NCBI GenBank assembly: GCA_002292895.1
Contig: DBCE01000077.1
Span: 1-15,687, forward strand
DNA from: Phycisphaerales bacterium UBA966
GTDB lineage: Bacteria; Planctomycetota; Phycisphaerae; Phycisphaerales; SM1A02
Reading direction: 5' to 3'
Length of the DNA: 15,687 nucleotides
Every line of letters begins with the position of its first letter. Position 1 is the stretch's first letter. This document shows positions 6,852-14,717 of the stretch, one piece after another. The position numbers and the translations under genes are program-made. The notes below the pieces were generated by a model. That model was not told the DNA's origin and did no database searches. It was given only the letters and a program-made list of their open reading frames with translations.

Positions 6852-7262
6852 TTAGCCGTTCGTCGTGCCGGTCACTGGGCACTTTGCGCCTTCGGTCATG
6901 GCTGGGCAGCAGCTCTCGGTCTTAGCCGAGGTCTTGGTGGTGCTGGTTGAGCAGCAACCCTCGACCTTGGCCGAAGTCTTGGTGGTGGTTGAGCAGCAAC
7001 CTTCCTTCTTCTCGCCGACTGCGCCTGGAGCAACCGCTGGGGTGGTTGCAGTGGCCTTCTTCATGCAGCACTCTTCGCCCTTGGTGCAGGTCTTGGCGTC
7101 GCTGGTGCACTTGGTGTCGCACTTCTTAGCGTCGGTGCAGCAGGCTGACTTCTCGCCCATGGCGCCGGCAGCAGTGTTCTGCTTCTCGGTGGAGTCGCAT
7201 GCGGCGAAGAACATGGTGGCACAGAGACCAGCGGTGATGAGTGCAAACTTCTTAGCGTTCAT
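6852..7262 (-). CDS. Small cysteine-rich lipoprotein with Cys-Cys repeats
   Basis: A 136-residue protein of no family I recognise. The N-terminus is a lipoprotein signal: Lys4-Lys5, a hydrophobic stretch, then the lipobox FAAC with Cys22. Asp23 follows; in E. coli Asp at +2 keeps lipoproteins in the inner membrane, though this rule may not hold here. The mature part has 14 further Cys residues, ten of them as five CC pairs (41-42, 65-66, 89-90, 103-104, 118-119), in a Lys/Thr/Ser/Ala-rich background without hydrophobic core. The C-terminal half is a tandem repeat of 14-15 residues. This composition suggests metal binding or a redox/scavenging role at the cell surface, which is inference only. 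The start at 7262 has an AGGAG site (7275-7271) eight bases upstream. The longer frame from 7370 lacks such support. It is a single-gene unit with its own terminator. Confidence 0.8.
   Translation of the reverse strand: MNAKKFALITAGLCATMFFAACDSTEKQNTAAGAMGEKSACCTDAKKCDTKCTSDAKTCTKGEECCMKKATATTPAVAPGAVGEKKEGCCSTTTKTSAKVEGCCSTSTTKTSAKTESCCPAMTEGAKCPVTGTTNG
6918..7004 (-). repeat. Tandem repeat in the lipoprotein C-terminal half
   Basis: Two adjacent units encode residues 87-100 and 101-115 of the lipoprotein, each of the form EGCCST(S)TTKTSAK followed by V or T. A third, degenerate copy begins with ESCC at residue 116. The DNA copies are also similar (GGTTGCTGCTCAACC at the start of both units on the minus strand), pointing to recent duplication. 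Confidence 0.85.
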
Positions 7263-7270
7263 GGCAGTAG

Positions 7271-7330
7271 CTCCTGATGAGTTGATCCGATCGAGCGCGT
7301 ACCGAAATGGTCCGCGGAGAGTGAAGTATA
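7271..7330 (-). promoter_or_regulatory. Possible promoter and ribosome site of the lipoprotein gene
   Basis: On the minus strand TATACT (7330-7325) is a good -10 hexamer. The only -35-like TTGCAC lies 14 bases upstream, which is shorter than usual, so the promoter call is weak. The implied leader is about 55 bases and ends in AGGAG (7275-7271), eight bases before the ATG. For the divergent uvrC, only TACTAT (7357-7362), a few bases before its start, looks -10-like, with no matching -35 box. Confidence 0.35.
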
Positions 7331-7368
7331 CGGAGACCGAACGGGTGCAACGTCGTACTATTTCACTC

Positions 7369-8787
7369 ATGCCACCGGAAATCCCGGAATTTCAAGACGA
7401 CCCCACCCCGGGGAAGGCACCCCTGAACGAGCCGCTGGAGGCTCGGATTGACCGAATTCGACGTCTTTCTGACAAAGCCCGGGCACTTCCGCGTGTTCCG
7501 GGGGTCTATCTCATGAAGGACGCGGCGGGAACGGTCCTGTACATCGGCAAGGCCCTCTGCCTACCGGACCGTGTTTCCAGTTACTTCGTGCCAAGCGCAG
7601 ATCTGGGCGGTCGAAAGCAGCCCATGCTAGATGTTGTCACTGATTTCGACATTCTGGAATGCGAAGCAGAGTGGGAGGCGCTGCTCCTGGAGAGCCGCCT
7701 CGTCAAGGACATTCATCCGCGTTTCAATGAACTGCTGCGCGACGACAAGACATTTCCATACCTCGCCGTCACTATGCGCGACGAGTTTCCCGGGGTCTAC
7801 GTCACCAGAAATCCGTCCGACGAGCGATTCGCCGGCGCGCGCATCTTTGGTCCGTTCACCAGCGTTCACGCACTCCGCAGTGCGGTGACGTTCATGCAGC
7901 GCGTGTTTCAGTACCGAACCTGCGAGCTTGATATCAAGTCGGACGATCCTGCCAACCGACGTTTTCGTCCGTGTCTCTTGCACTCGATTGGCCAGTGCAC
8001 TGCGCCGTGCGCCAATCTTGTTGGCAAGGAACGCTATCGCGGCGACGTTGATCGATTCCTACGCTTTCTTGGCTCCAAGCGCAGCGCCCTCACGCGGGAG
8101 TTGCAGGCCGAGATGGCAAAGGCATCAGCGGAGCAACGCTTTGAGGACGCCGCCGTGTTGCGCGACCAGATTCATGCACTCTCTAAACTGGACGATCGGG
8201 AAACCCGCAGCGGCGAAGAGTATGACTGGCAACCAGAGATCACCATCTTTGCCGGTGATCCCACGGTCGGTACGCGCAGCCTGCAGCGCACGCTGGGTCT
8301 TGATCGTCCCATTCGATGCATGGAGGCGATCGATATTGCCCACCTCGGCGGCGCCGAAACGGTTGGCAGCAAAGTGTGCTTTGTTGACGGCCGACCATTC
8401 AAGGATGCTTACCGCCGCTATCGCATTGAGAGTGCGCAGAACGACGATTACCGTTCCATGCGCGAAGTGGTAAGTCGGCGCTATCGCGAAGCGGGCGAGG
8501 GCGCCGAACTGTTCCCGGATGTCATCCTTGTCGATGGCGGTCTTGGTCAGTTGCATGCTGCACTGGAAGCATTTGAATCACTGGATGTGCAGCCACCCAT
8601 GGTGATTAGTCTGGCAAAGAAGGAAGAACTCATCTACGTCCAGCATGAGAGTGAGCCGATTCGCCTAGCGCGCAACAATGCCGGCCTGCGCCTCTGCCAA
8701 GCCATCCGCGACGAGGCACATCGTTTCGCGCAGCATTACCACCACATTCTGCGCCGCAAGCGAACGTTCGGTGAGGATCAAGGATGA
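7369..8787 (+). CDS. uvrC: Compact UvrC-type excinuclease subunit lacking HhH domains
   Basis: Nucleotide-excision-repair nuclease that cuts both sides of a lesion with UvrB. Of 472 residues, 43-125 form the GIY-YIG domain (PGVYLMK, LYIGK, Arg68 in DRVSSYF, Glu103/Glu108 in EALLLE). Cys185, 202, 210 and 214 form the conserved cysteine cluster. Residues 246-275 are the UVR motif that contacts UvrB. Residues 316-465 are the RNase H-like nuclease, with AIDIAH (320-325), LVDGGLGQ (387-394) and DEAHRF (448-453) supplying the catalytic Asp/Asp/His. The protein stops just after that domain, so the usual tandem helix-hairpin-helix region is absent. The stretch between UVR and RNase H domains is only about 40 residues, much shorter than usual. 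The start at 7369 is chosen because a longer frame upstream is antisense to the lipoprotein gene. No ribosome site is visible, so a leaderless or very short-leader message is possible. It overlaps the next gene by four bases. Confidence 0.88.
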   Translation: MPPEIPEFQDDPTPGKAPLNEPLEARIDRIRRLSDKARALPRVPGVYLMKDAAGTVLYIGKALCLPDRVSSYFVPSADLGGRKQPMLDVVTDFDILECEAEWEALLLESRLVKDIHPRFNELLRDDKTFPYLAVTMRDEFPGVYVTRNPSDERFAGARIFGPFTSVHALRSAVTFMQRVFQYRTCELDIKSDDPANRRFRPCLLHSIGQCTAPCANLVGKERYRGDVDRFLRFLGSKRSALTRELQAEMAKASAEQRFEDAAVLRDQIHALSKLDDRETRSGEEYDWQPEITIFAGDPTVGTRSLQRTLGLDRPIRCMEAIDIAHLGGAETVGSKVCFVDGRPFKDAYRRYRIESAQNDDYRSMREVVSRRYREAGEGAELFPDVILVDGGLGQLHAALEAFESLDVQPPMVISLAKKEELIYVQHESEPIRLARNNAGLRLCQAIRDEAHRFAQHYHHILRRKRTFGEDQG

Positions 8788-9131
8788 CCGATCCAGATCG
8801 GGCTGCTGTTGCTGACGGCTCGGGTGATGCCGCAGCATTGCCGGCGTGGCTATCCAGGCAAGGCGCCGACGTCATCGTTCGCGTTAAAGCGGTGCCCGGC
8901 GCAAGCCGTGACTCCATTGCGGGAACCCTTGGCGATCGCTTGAAGGTGCGTGTTTCGGCGCCACCCGAGGGTGGTCGCGCCAACGCAGCCATCTGCGCGC
9001 TACTTGCCGCCGCGTGCGCGCTACCAACGCGTGCAGTCACGCTTGAGTCAGGTCCAGCCCAGGCGCAGAAATCCTTTCGGATTCACAGCGCCGATGCGGG
9101 GTGCTTGGCCAAGCTGGTTCAGCTGGCGTAG
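8784..9131 (+). CDS. YggU/DUF167 family protein
   Basis: A 115-residue protein matching the small DUF167 (YggU) family of unknown biochemical role. The core runs from residue 29 to the end: VIVRVKAVPGASRDSIAG (30-47), LKVRVSAPPEGGRANAAI (53-70) with the hallmark APP-x-G-x-AN motif, and an LESGPAQAQKSFRI segment (87-100) matching the usual G-x-x-x-x-K-x-x-x-I ending. About 28 residues precede the core. The start overlaps the uvrC stop (ATGA), so the two are translated together. Its function here is unknown. The gene ends 16 bases from the convergent ftsH stop, with no hairpin terminator visible. Confidence 0.88.
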   Translation: MTDPDRAAVADGSGDAAALPAWLSRQGADVIVRVKAVPGASRDSIAGTLGDRLKVRVSAPPEGGRANAAICALLAAACALPTRAVTLESGPAQAQKSFRIHSADAGCLAKLVQLA

Positions 9132-9147
9132 CAGTGCGCGGCGGTCC

Positions 9148-11217
9148 TTACGCAGGCAGTGGAATGGCGCCCGTTGGTCCATCGTCGGTCTTGATCGCAG
9201 GTGCGGGCAGTACGCCCTTCGGTGCAGCGTTTGCCATCTCGGCGCCCAAGAGATCGGCCACTGTCGGCTTAGCAGGTGCTTCACCGCGCATGACACGATC
9301 AACATCGTCTTTGGAAAGTGTCTCGTACTTCAGCAGCGCTTCGGCAACAGCAACCACTTGCTCCCAGTGCTGGTCAATGAGACGAGCGGTGTCGGCAAAG
9401 GCCTGTTCTGCCATGTGTCGAATCTCTTCATCAATGAGATGCGCAGTTTCCGGTGAATAGTCCTTCTCGGCAACGAACGCTTCGCGGCTATCTTCGCCCT
9501 TGTAACTCACGAATCCGAGGCGTTCACTCATGCCCCATTCAAGCACCATGGCGCGCGCAATACGCGTGACCATCTTGATGTCCATGCCGGCGCCGCTGGA
9601 GATATCGCCGGTTTTCTTTGCCTCGGCAATGCGTCCCGCGCACAGGACACGCATGGTGGCTTCGCAGTACTTGCGACCGTATCCGTAGCGATCCTTTTCG
9701 GGAAGGCTGAAGGTAGTGCCCATGGCCTGACCGCGCGGAATGATGGTCACTTTGTGCAGTGGGTCTGCGTCTTCATTGAGCACTTGCACTACGGCGTGAC
9801 CAGCCTCGTGGTAGGCCGTTGCGATGCGTTCCTGCTCCTCGATCTTGCGGCTCTTCTTTGCTCGACCCCATCGAACCTTGTCGCGGGCTTCTTCAAAGTC
9901 CACCATCTCGATGACATCTTTGTCTGCCATGGTGGCGATGATTGCTGCTTCATTGATGAGCGCGGCCAAGTCTGCACCACTGAAACTTGGCGTGGCTCGC
10001 GCGATCTTGTCCAGGTTGACATCTGGCCCAAGCTTCACCTTCTTGGAATGCACGCCAAGAATTTGTCGGCGACCCACCACATCCGGTGGGCTAACACCAA
10101 CCACGCGGTCAAATCGACCGGGGCGCGTCAAGGCAGGGTCGAGCACATCAGCACGATTGGTTGCAGCAATGACGATGACCTGATCAGAGGCCTCGAAGCC
10201 GTCCATCTCTACCAAGATGGCATTGAGAGTTTGCTCACGCTCATCATGACCACCCGACGAGAAGCCACCGCCGCGGCGTCGACCGACGGCGTCGATTTCG
10301 TCCAAGAAGATGATGCACGGTGAATTCTCTTTGGCCTGCTTGAACAGGTCACGAACGCGGCTTGCGCCAACGCCGACGAACATTTCTACGAAATCCGAGC
10401 CGGAAATTGAGAAGAACGGCACGTCCGCCTCGCCAGCGATGGCGCGGGCGAGCAACGTCTTACCGCATCCGGGAGGTCCTTCAAGAAGAACGCCGCGCGG
10501 AATACGTCCACCAAGTTTCTGGAACCGCTTGGGGTTCTTGAGGAACTCCACCAACTCGGAAACTTCTTCCTTGGCTTCGTCAATACCGGCCACGTCAGCG
10601 AAAGTGACATTGACACTTTCTTTGGTCTGCACACGGTGACGGCTCTTACCAAAGCTGCCGAGCATGCCGCCCGGTCCGCCGCCAGCGCCGCGCATGGAGC
10701 GCGATAAGAAGAAGATCAGTGCTCCAAAGAGGAGGAGCGGTCCAATGATGGTCAAGAACAGTTGCCCGACGAAGGAACTGCCAACATTGACGTTGAATTC
10801 AATGCCTTCCTTGCGGAGTTCAGCGTAATACGTATCCATCGCCCGCGGGTCGAGCAGCACCGTGACCGGCGTTGGGTTCTTGTCTTCAGTCACCCCCGGC
10901 ACGCTGCCAGGTTTCAGTTTGGCGATCGCTTGTGATTCGGTCACTTCCACCGGACCAGTGATCTTGCCTTCCTTGGCGTACGTGATGAACTGCGACCACG
11001 AGACCTTCATGCCGGGAGTGCTGCTTGAAGTGAGGACTACATAGACGAGCCCCAAGAGTGCAGCCAGCATGACCCATGTGAGTACGCCACCGCCGCGCTT
11101 GGGCAATGGTGATGGCGGACCACCGCGGCCTTCGGGCTTCCCACCGCGGCTGCGGGGGTCCTCATCGGCGAAGAAAATGGCGGTGGTATCGAGGTTGCGT
11201 GAGTCGTTGGATGTCAT
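9148..11217 (-). CDS. ftsH: ATP-dependent zinc metalloprotease FtsH
   Basis: Membrane-anchored AAA+ protease that degrades misfolded membrane proteins and selected regulators. The 689-residue protein has a charged, Gly/Pro-rich N-terminus (1-44), transmembrane helix 1 (45-63), an extracytoplasmic domain, and transmembrane helix 2 (153-172). The AAA module follows: Walker A GPPGCGKT (247-254), Walker B IIFLDEID (302-309), pore-loop FVG (280-282) and second region of homology ATNRADVLDPALTRPGRFDR (352-371). The protease domain has HEAGH (470-474), and Asp546 as the likely third zinc ligand. The Met at 11217 (MTSNDSRNLD) is preferred over the frame's first ATG at 11430, because the extra 71 residues lack FtsH character and overlap the upstream lptE-like gene. 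No strong ribosome site is seen. The gene lies 44 bases downstream of the lptE-like gene and is the last of its operon. Confidence 0.96.
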   Translation of the reverse strand: MTSNDSRNLDTTAIFFADEDPRSRGGKPEGRGGPPSPLPKRGGGVLTWVMLAALLGLVYVVLTSSSTPGMKVSWSQFITYAKEGKITGPVEVTESQAIAKLKPGSVPGVTEDKNPTPVTVLLDPRAMDTYYAELRKEGIEFNVNVGSSFVGQLFLTIIGPLLLFGALIFFLSRSMRGAGGGPGGMLGSFGKSRHRVQTKESVNVTFADVAGIDEAKEEVSELVEFLKNPKRFQKLGGRIPRGVLLEGPPGCGKTLLARAIAGEADVPFFSISGSDFVEMFVGVGASRVRDLFKQAKENSPCIIFLDEIDAVGRRRGGGFSSGGHDEREQTLNAILVEMDGFEASDQVIVIAATNRADVLDPALTRPGRFDRVVGVSPPDVVGRRQILGVHSKKVKLGPDVNLDKIARATPSFSGADLAALINEAAIIATMADKDVIEMVDFEEARDKVRWGRAKKSRKIEEQERIATAYHEAGHAVVQVLNEDADPLHKVTIIPRGQAMGTTFSLPEKDRYGYGRKYCEATMRVLCAGRIAEAKKTGDISSGAGMDIKMVTRIARAMVLEWGMSERLGFVSYKGEDSREAFVAEKDYSPETAHLIDEEIRHMAEQAFADTARLIDQHWEQVVAVAEALLKYETLSKDDVDRVMRGEAPAKPTVADLLGAEMANAAPKGVLPAPAIKTDDGPTGAIPLPA

Positions 11218-11261
11218 GGGTGCTCGGGAACGATATGCAGGATCGGCCGGAAAGGGGGGAA

Positions 11262-11807
11262 TCACCAATTTCCTTGTAAATTTGCCACGATATCGGTGGC
11301 TAGATTCTGAACGACGGCAATTCGGCCGATGTCGGTGGGTTCGGAAGACGGTCGGCTGGGCACAAACAGGGCGCTTCCTTGGAAGCCGTTGCGGGCCACA
11401 ATCACCTTGCCGGTCCGTTGGTCGATCCATTCCCAGTCCACAGTGACTTCGTAGAGCATCTCTTCACTCAGGCCGGTGCTGCGGCTCTTGGAGAGTTCGC
11501 GCATGGTTCGCTTTCGCACGGTGCCACGCAACAGCGTGTCGGAGCGAGCATCGGAAGCGATGTGGTAGGGGGTGACTGCTTGAACTTCCTTGATGAGCGC
11601 TTCGGTCAATTCCCCGTTGATCGGTCGGTCGAAGGTGTCATTGCCGAATACCGCCACGGCAATGGTGCGGTACTCCTTGGGAAACCGGCTGCGCATGGAG
11701 TAGCCACCCGAGTCTTCGGTGGTTGCGGGCGTGGTGTCACAACTGGCGAGAAGTGCCGCGAAGATCAGCGCAAGGCAGAAGAGTGGGGCGCGAAGCATGA
11801 AGTTCAT
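11262..11807 (-). CDS. LptE-like outer-membrane lipoprotein
   Basis: A 181-residue lipoprotein with a signal peptide ending in LLASC (lipobox, Cys23). The mature part starts with a Thr/Asp/Gly-rich stretch containing a GYSMRSRFP segment. The body, TIAVAVFGNDTFDR (48-61), then GELTEALIKEV (65-75), a TPYHIAS strand and DTLLRGTV (90-97), follows the pattern of LptE, the lipoprotein plug of the LPS-export porin LptD. LptE-like proteins diverge strongly, so the family call is from pattern rather than clear motifs. The start overlaps the stop of the upstream BamD-like gene by four bases (ATGA), so both should be made from one message. A second Met at residue 4 is an alternative start. Confidence 0.75.
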   Translation of the reverse strand: MNFMLRAPLFCLALIFAALLASCDTTPATTEDSGGYSMRSRFPKEYRTIAVAVFGNDTFDRPINGELTEALIKEVQAVTPYHIASDARSDTLLRGTVRKRTMRELSKSRSTGLSEEMLYEVTVDWEWIDQRTGKVIVARNGFQGSALFVPSRPSSEPTDIGRIAVVQNLATDIVANLQGNW

Positions 11808-13009
11808 GGGGTCGACGGGGCGGGAGCTGGGGCAGGGGCCGGGGCAGGTACAGGTGCTGATGTGGGAGCAGGAGTCTCTGGCTTCTTCTCTGGCATCTCC
11901 ACCGTACCGGATTGTGTCGAGAACTTCTCGTCGATCCGGATCTTCTCTTCGATGATGTCTTCTGCGCCTGGTCCAATCGTTGCAGCAGCGCGCGAGTCTT
12001 TGATCAGTTCAGCTCGGATCGCCGCGTAGTTTGGCGCGGACTTACGCACGGATTCCGGCAGTTGTTCAAGCACATCATTGATGGCTCGCAGTGCCTGAAT
12101 GGTGGAGACTGATCGCGGATACTTCTTGACGAGTGCGCGGATTTCGCGCTCGGCGCTGATGGGATCGCCAAGTTGCCAATACCAGTTGGCGGTGGTGAGC
12201 CGCTTCTCGGCTTCGCTTTCGTAGATGCGCAACAGAATGGCTTCGGCGCCAATCTGCTTTGCCAATTGCGGCTCAGTTGCCTGTAATTCGCGCAATTTTC
12301 CGGACGCTTCCTGCAAGCCCTTGGCATCAAACTCTGGACCCTTGTAACTCGAGCAGTACGCGGCAATCAGTCGCAGGCGCGCCTTATCCACCAAGCGTGA
12401 ACGCGGATAGTTCTGCACGTACAGGTCGTATGCATCAGCAGCCAGCGACATGTCGCGACGGTCATAGTAGAAGTCCGCAAGCTCCATGCCTGCCTTCTCC
12501 GCCAAGGCACTGCCAGGGAGTCGCTCTTGGATTCGAATGAGAATTTCTTGTGCGTCGTCGTCGGTATTCACCCAACGGAATGTTCCCCAGAATTTGCGCT
12601 TCAGTCCCCCCGCGTACATCTTGGCGATGTCCAGTTCGCGTTCGAGCGCTGGGATGAATGACGCGGTGTACGCGTAGCGGCGTGCAATGTCTTCCAGGTC
12701 AAAGAGTGCGTCGTATTCTTCCTTGAGCGCCATTTTTGCATCAGCACGGGTGAGCAGCGCCTCTGGTCGAAGCGAGTCAGCGGGGAATCGTTCCAACCAC
12801 GCGTCCATCAGTACCAGTGCGCGCTTGGGCTCGCCTTTGGCAAGCGCCAACTTGGCCAAGTTCACTACTGCTGCGGGGGTACCGGGTGCTGGCGCGTCCA
12901 GTTCCTTCCAACGATCGTTGTCGTCCAGCTTGAAGTCCTGCTGCGCCATCGCTCCCGCGGAAATCGCGGCGGCAGTTATAAGGGCGGCCCAGGTCATCAG
13001 CAAGCGCAT
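11804..13009 (-). CDS. BamD-like TPR periplasmic/outer-membrane assembly protein
   Basis: A 401-residue exported protein. The signal peptide MRLLMTWAALITAAAISAGA ends at AMA-QQ (cleavage after about residue 22). There is no lipobox Cys, unlike classical BamD. The body is a string of TPR-like helix pairs typical of the YfiO/BamD and YbgF families, with the repeated pattern of a helix followed by a phrase such as ERFPADSL (73-80), QNYPRSRLVDKARL or KKYPRSVSTIQAL. The last 30 or so residues are a low-complexity Pro/Ala tail with PA repeats, encoded by a GC-rich repeat near 11810-11870. It is the first gene of an operon with the LptE-like gene and ftsH, which fits outer-membrane biogenesis. The start at 13009 is chosen for its signal peptide; the frame runs open to 13393 but that extension is antisense to the lipid kinase. 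A Met at 12997 is an alternative. Confidence 0.72.
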   Translation of the reverse strand: MRLLMTWAALITAAAISAGAMAQQDFKLDDNDRWKELDAPAPGTPAAVVNLAKLALAKGEPKRALVLMDAWLERFPADSLRPEALLTRADAKMALKEEYDALFDLEDIARRYAYTASFIPALERELDIAKMYAGGLKRKFWGTFRWVNTDDDAQEILIRIQERLPGSALAEKAGMELADFYYDRRDMSLAADAYDLYVQNYPRSRLVDKARLRLIAAYCSSYKGPEFDAKGLQEASGKLRELQATEPQLAKQIGAEAILLRIYESEAEKRLTTANWYWQLGDPISAEREIRALVKKYPRSVSTIQALRAINDVLEQLPESVRKSAPNYAAIRAELIKDSRAAATIGPGAEDIIEEKIRIDEKFSTQSGTVEMPEKKPETPAPTSAPVPAPAPAPAPAPSTP

Positions 13010-13034
13010 GCTCCGGATCGTACGCTTGCCATCG

Positions 13035-14027
13035 ATGCGTGCAGCCGTCATTGCCAACCCAGCCTCCGGCCGTGGCCGGTCCCTCGTTGCGGCCGAACGG
13101 ATCTGCAGCGCGTTGGCGGCTCGGGGGATTGTTCCTACGCGTTTGCCGCTTGATGCCTCCCGCGCCGACCTTGAAGCCGCGTGCGTTGGCGCCCTTGCGG
13201 TGGTGGCGGTGGGGGGCGATGGAACGGTTCGATCGTTGGCTGCCAAAGTGGCTGGCGGATCGGTTCCGCTGGCCATTGCGCCAACGGGCACGGAGAACCT
13301 GGCGGCCCGGGAGTTTGGATTTCGCTGTTCGCCGGCAGTCCTTGCTGACCGCATCTTGGCTCGGCAGTCGCGCACGGTTGACCTTGGCTTCATCCGCCGC
13401 GCCGGGCTGCCCGATCATGCATTTCTCGTCATGGTTTCCGCCGGCTTTGACGCCGATGTTGTTGCCGCACTCGCGGCCGCGCGCCGGGGGCCGGTGACCT
13501 ACATGTCCTACGTCCGGCAGATTCTGAAGTTGCTGCGCCACTGGCAGGCGCCCGGGTTTGTGGCGGAGAGCGGGGGGTTGGGTGTGCCTGGTCAGCATGA
13601 GGCAGTCGGCCAGCCGAGCGAATCGGGCGAACCAACAACACCCGGCCTAGTCCCGTCTGCCGACCGCATCGAAGCCGCGGGCCAGCTCATCATTGCCAAT
13701 TCACGGCAATACGCGCTTCGGCTCAATCCAGCACGGGCGGCCGATCCGTCGGACGGACTCCTGGACACCGTAGTGCTGCCTGCTCAAGGGGGTTGGAGCA
13801 TGGTGCGGTGGGCGCTCCGGCTGGCGCTGTCCCGAGGGGCGATCGCGGGTGCTTTGACGGCACGCGGTCCAGCATGGCGGGTGCAGTTTGAACGTCCCAC
13901 CTTGATTCAGGCGGACGGCGACCCAGTTTCCGGTGGTCCAGTGCAAGACATGGAGTTGGCGCTGCATCCGGGGGCGCTGCGAATCGTGGAGATGACCGGC
14001 CCGCGCCATGCGCCCGCGCGCGCCTGA
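13035..14027 (+). CDS. Diacylglycerol/sphingoid-base kinase family protein
   Basis: Lipid kinase of the DAGK catalytic-domain (YegS/LCB5) superfamily. From the Met at 13035 the 330-residue protein begins MRAAVIANPASGRG, the family's usual start. VGGDGT (59-64) is the nucleotide-binding signature, and PTGTENLAARE (83-93) corresponds to the PLGTGNDFA motif, with Glu for Gly. A Gly/Pro/Glu/Ser-rich insert (nucleotides about 13570-13670) separates the N-domain from the C-terminal beta-sandwich, where DGLLDTVVL and QADGDPV are typical of the family. An alternative ATG at 13008 would add nine residues and overlap the start codon of the divergent BamD-like gene. Neither start has a ribosome site. 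The substrate cannot be told from sequence. Phospholipid or glycolipid metabolism is likely. Confidence 0.82.
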   Translation: MRAAVIANPASGRGRSLVAAERICSALAARGIVPTRLPLDASRADLEAACVGALAVVAVGGDGTVRSLAAKVAGGSVPLAIAPTGTENLAAREFGFRCSPAVLADRILARQSRTVDLGFIRRAGLPDHAFLVMVSAGFDADVVAALAAARRGPVTYMSYVRQILKLLRHWQAPGFVAESGGLGVPGQHEAVGQPSESGEPTTPGLVPSADRIEAAGQLIIANSRQYALRLNPARAADPSDGLLDTVVLPAQGGWSMVRWALRLALSRGAIAGALTARGPAWRVQFERPTLIQADGDPVSGGPVQDMELALHPGALRIVEMTGPRHAPARA

Positions 14028-14096
14028 CCCGCAATTTCTGCGCGCAATCTGCAGTAATTGCCGATTTCCGGCCGATGAAAGGGTCGGGAGCCACGG

Positions 14097-14717
14097 ATGG
14101 CCGCAGTCATACCTTTCGAACGACATCTGCTTGCGCGAACCTTCGCGCGCCGCCGCGCGGTGCGTGCACGAGTCATCGCTGTCATTGCCACACTCCTCAC
14201 GGCGTGGTGCGCGCATGTTGCCATGGCTGCACCGGTCACGCAGTCAGCAGCTGAGCAACAGTCGCTCGGTGCAGTTCAGCAGTCGGCGCAGTCGGCAACA
14301 TCAAGTGGCGTTTCTGAAGCAGTTCGAATGCTTGGTGCACTCACGGTGGTGGTTGGACTGGCGTTTGCAGCGAAGTGGTGGCTGCGGCGCAGCGGAATTG
14401 CCACGCGCATGCAGGGTGGTGCGTTTGAGATTGTCGCGCGTCACTCAGTGGGTCGCGGTCAGAACATCTTGTTGGTGCGATTTGGTCCGCGGCTTCTCTG
14501 TGTCCAGCAGGCCCGCGACGGTCTGCGCACGCTGAGTGAATTGACTGATCCGGCGCAAGTGGCGGCAGCCATGGCGGAGGCTCGCGGTGGTGATGCACAT
14601 CGCGGAACATCATCCGCGTCCGTGGCTGCTCAGTTTCGCGGCGCAGCGCTCGACACTGATTCTGCGTCCGCTGCTCGCACGGTTGACATTCGACGCGGGA
14701 AGGAAACCGGTTCATGA
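14097..14717 (+). CDS. fliO: Flagellar biosynthetic protein FliO
   Basis: Assists assembly of the FliP core of the flagellar export gate. The 206-residue protein has a basic N-terminus with a hydrophobic stretch (25-44) that looks like a signal peptide, a Gln/Ser/Ala-rich spacer, a single transmembrane helix (78-96) ending in Arg-Arg, and a cytoplasmic domain with FEIVARHSVGRGQNILLVRFG (110-130) and LCVQ, the usual FliO pattern. The long N-terminal part resembles the longer FliO versions. The call is reinforced by the adjacent fliP and fliQ. The ATG at 14097 has GGGAG (14086-14090) six bases upstream, one of the clearest ribosome sites in the window. The stop overlaps the fliP start (ATGA). 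Confidence 0.85.
   Translation: MAAVIPFERHLLARTFARRRAVRARVIAVIATLLTAWCAHVAMAAPVTQSAAEQQSLGAVQQSAQSATSSGVSEAVRMLGALTVVVGLAFAAKWWLRRSGIATRMQGGAFEIVARHSVGRGQNILLVRFGPRLLCVQQARDGLRTLSELTDPAQVAAAMAEARGGDAHRGTSSASVAAQFRGAALDTDSASAARTVDIRRGKETGS

Noticed and set aside
6865..7368. An open frame continuing uvrC upstream by about 168 codons, giving a 640-residue protein
   Set aside because: This stretch is antisense to the cysteine-rich lipoprotein gene, and its Val/Gln-rich translation simply mirrors the Cys/Thr repeats. UvrC homology begins only after the ATG at 7369.
11379..12029. Plus-strand frame with a Gly-Ala repeat opposite the BamD-like and LptE-like genes
   Set aside because: The repeat is the reverse complement of the Pro/Ala tail. 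Nothing else in the frame looks coding.
12687..13007. Upstream extension of the lipid-kinase frame
   Set aside because: It lies antisense to the BamD-like coding region and is low-complexity Ser/Ala. The kinase domain starts directly after 13035.
13010..13393. Upstream extension of the BamD-like frame
   Set aside because: The added residues are Arg/Ala/Ser-rich and antisense to the kinase gene. A clear signal peptide begins at 13009.
14071..14078. GCCGATGA before fliO, one mismatch from a sigma-28 -10 element (GCCGATAA)
   Set aside because: No TAAA-type -35 element lies at the required distance, and a similar GCCGAT occurs 11 bases earlier, so chance is likely.
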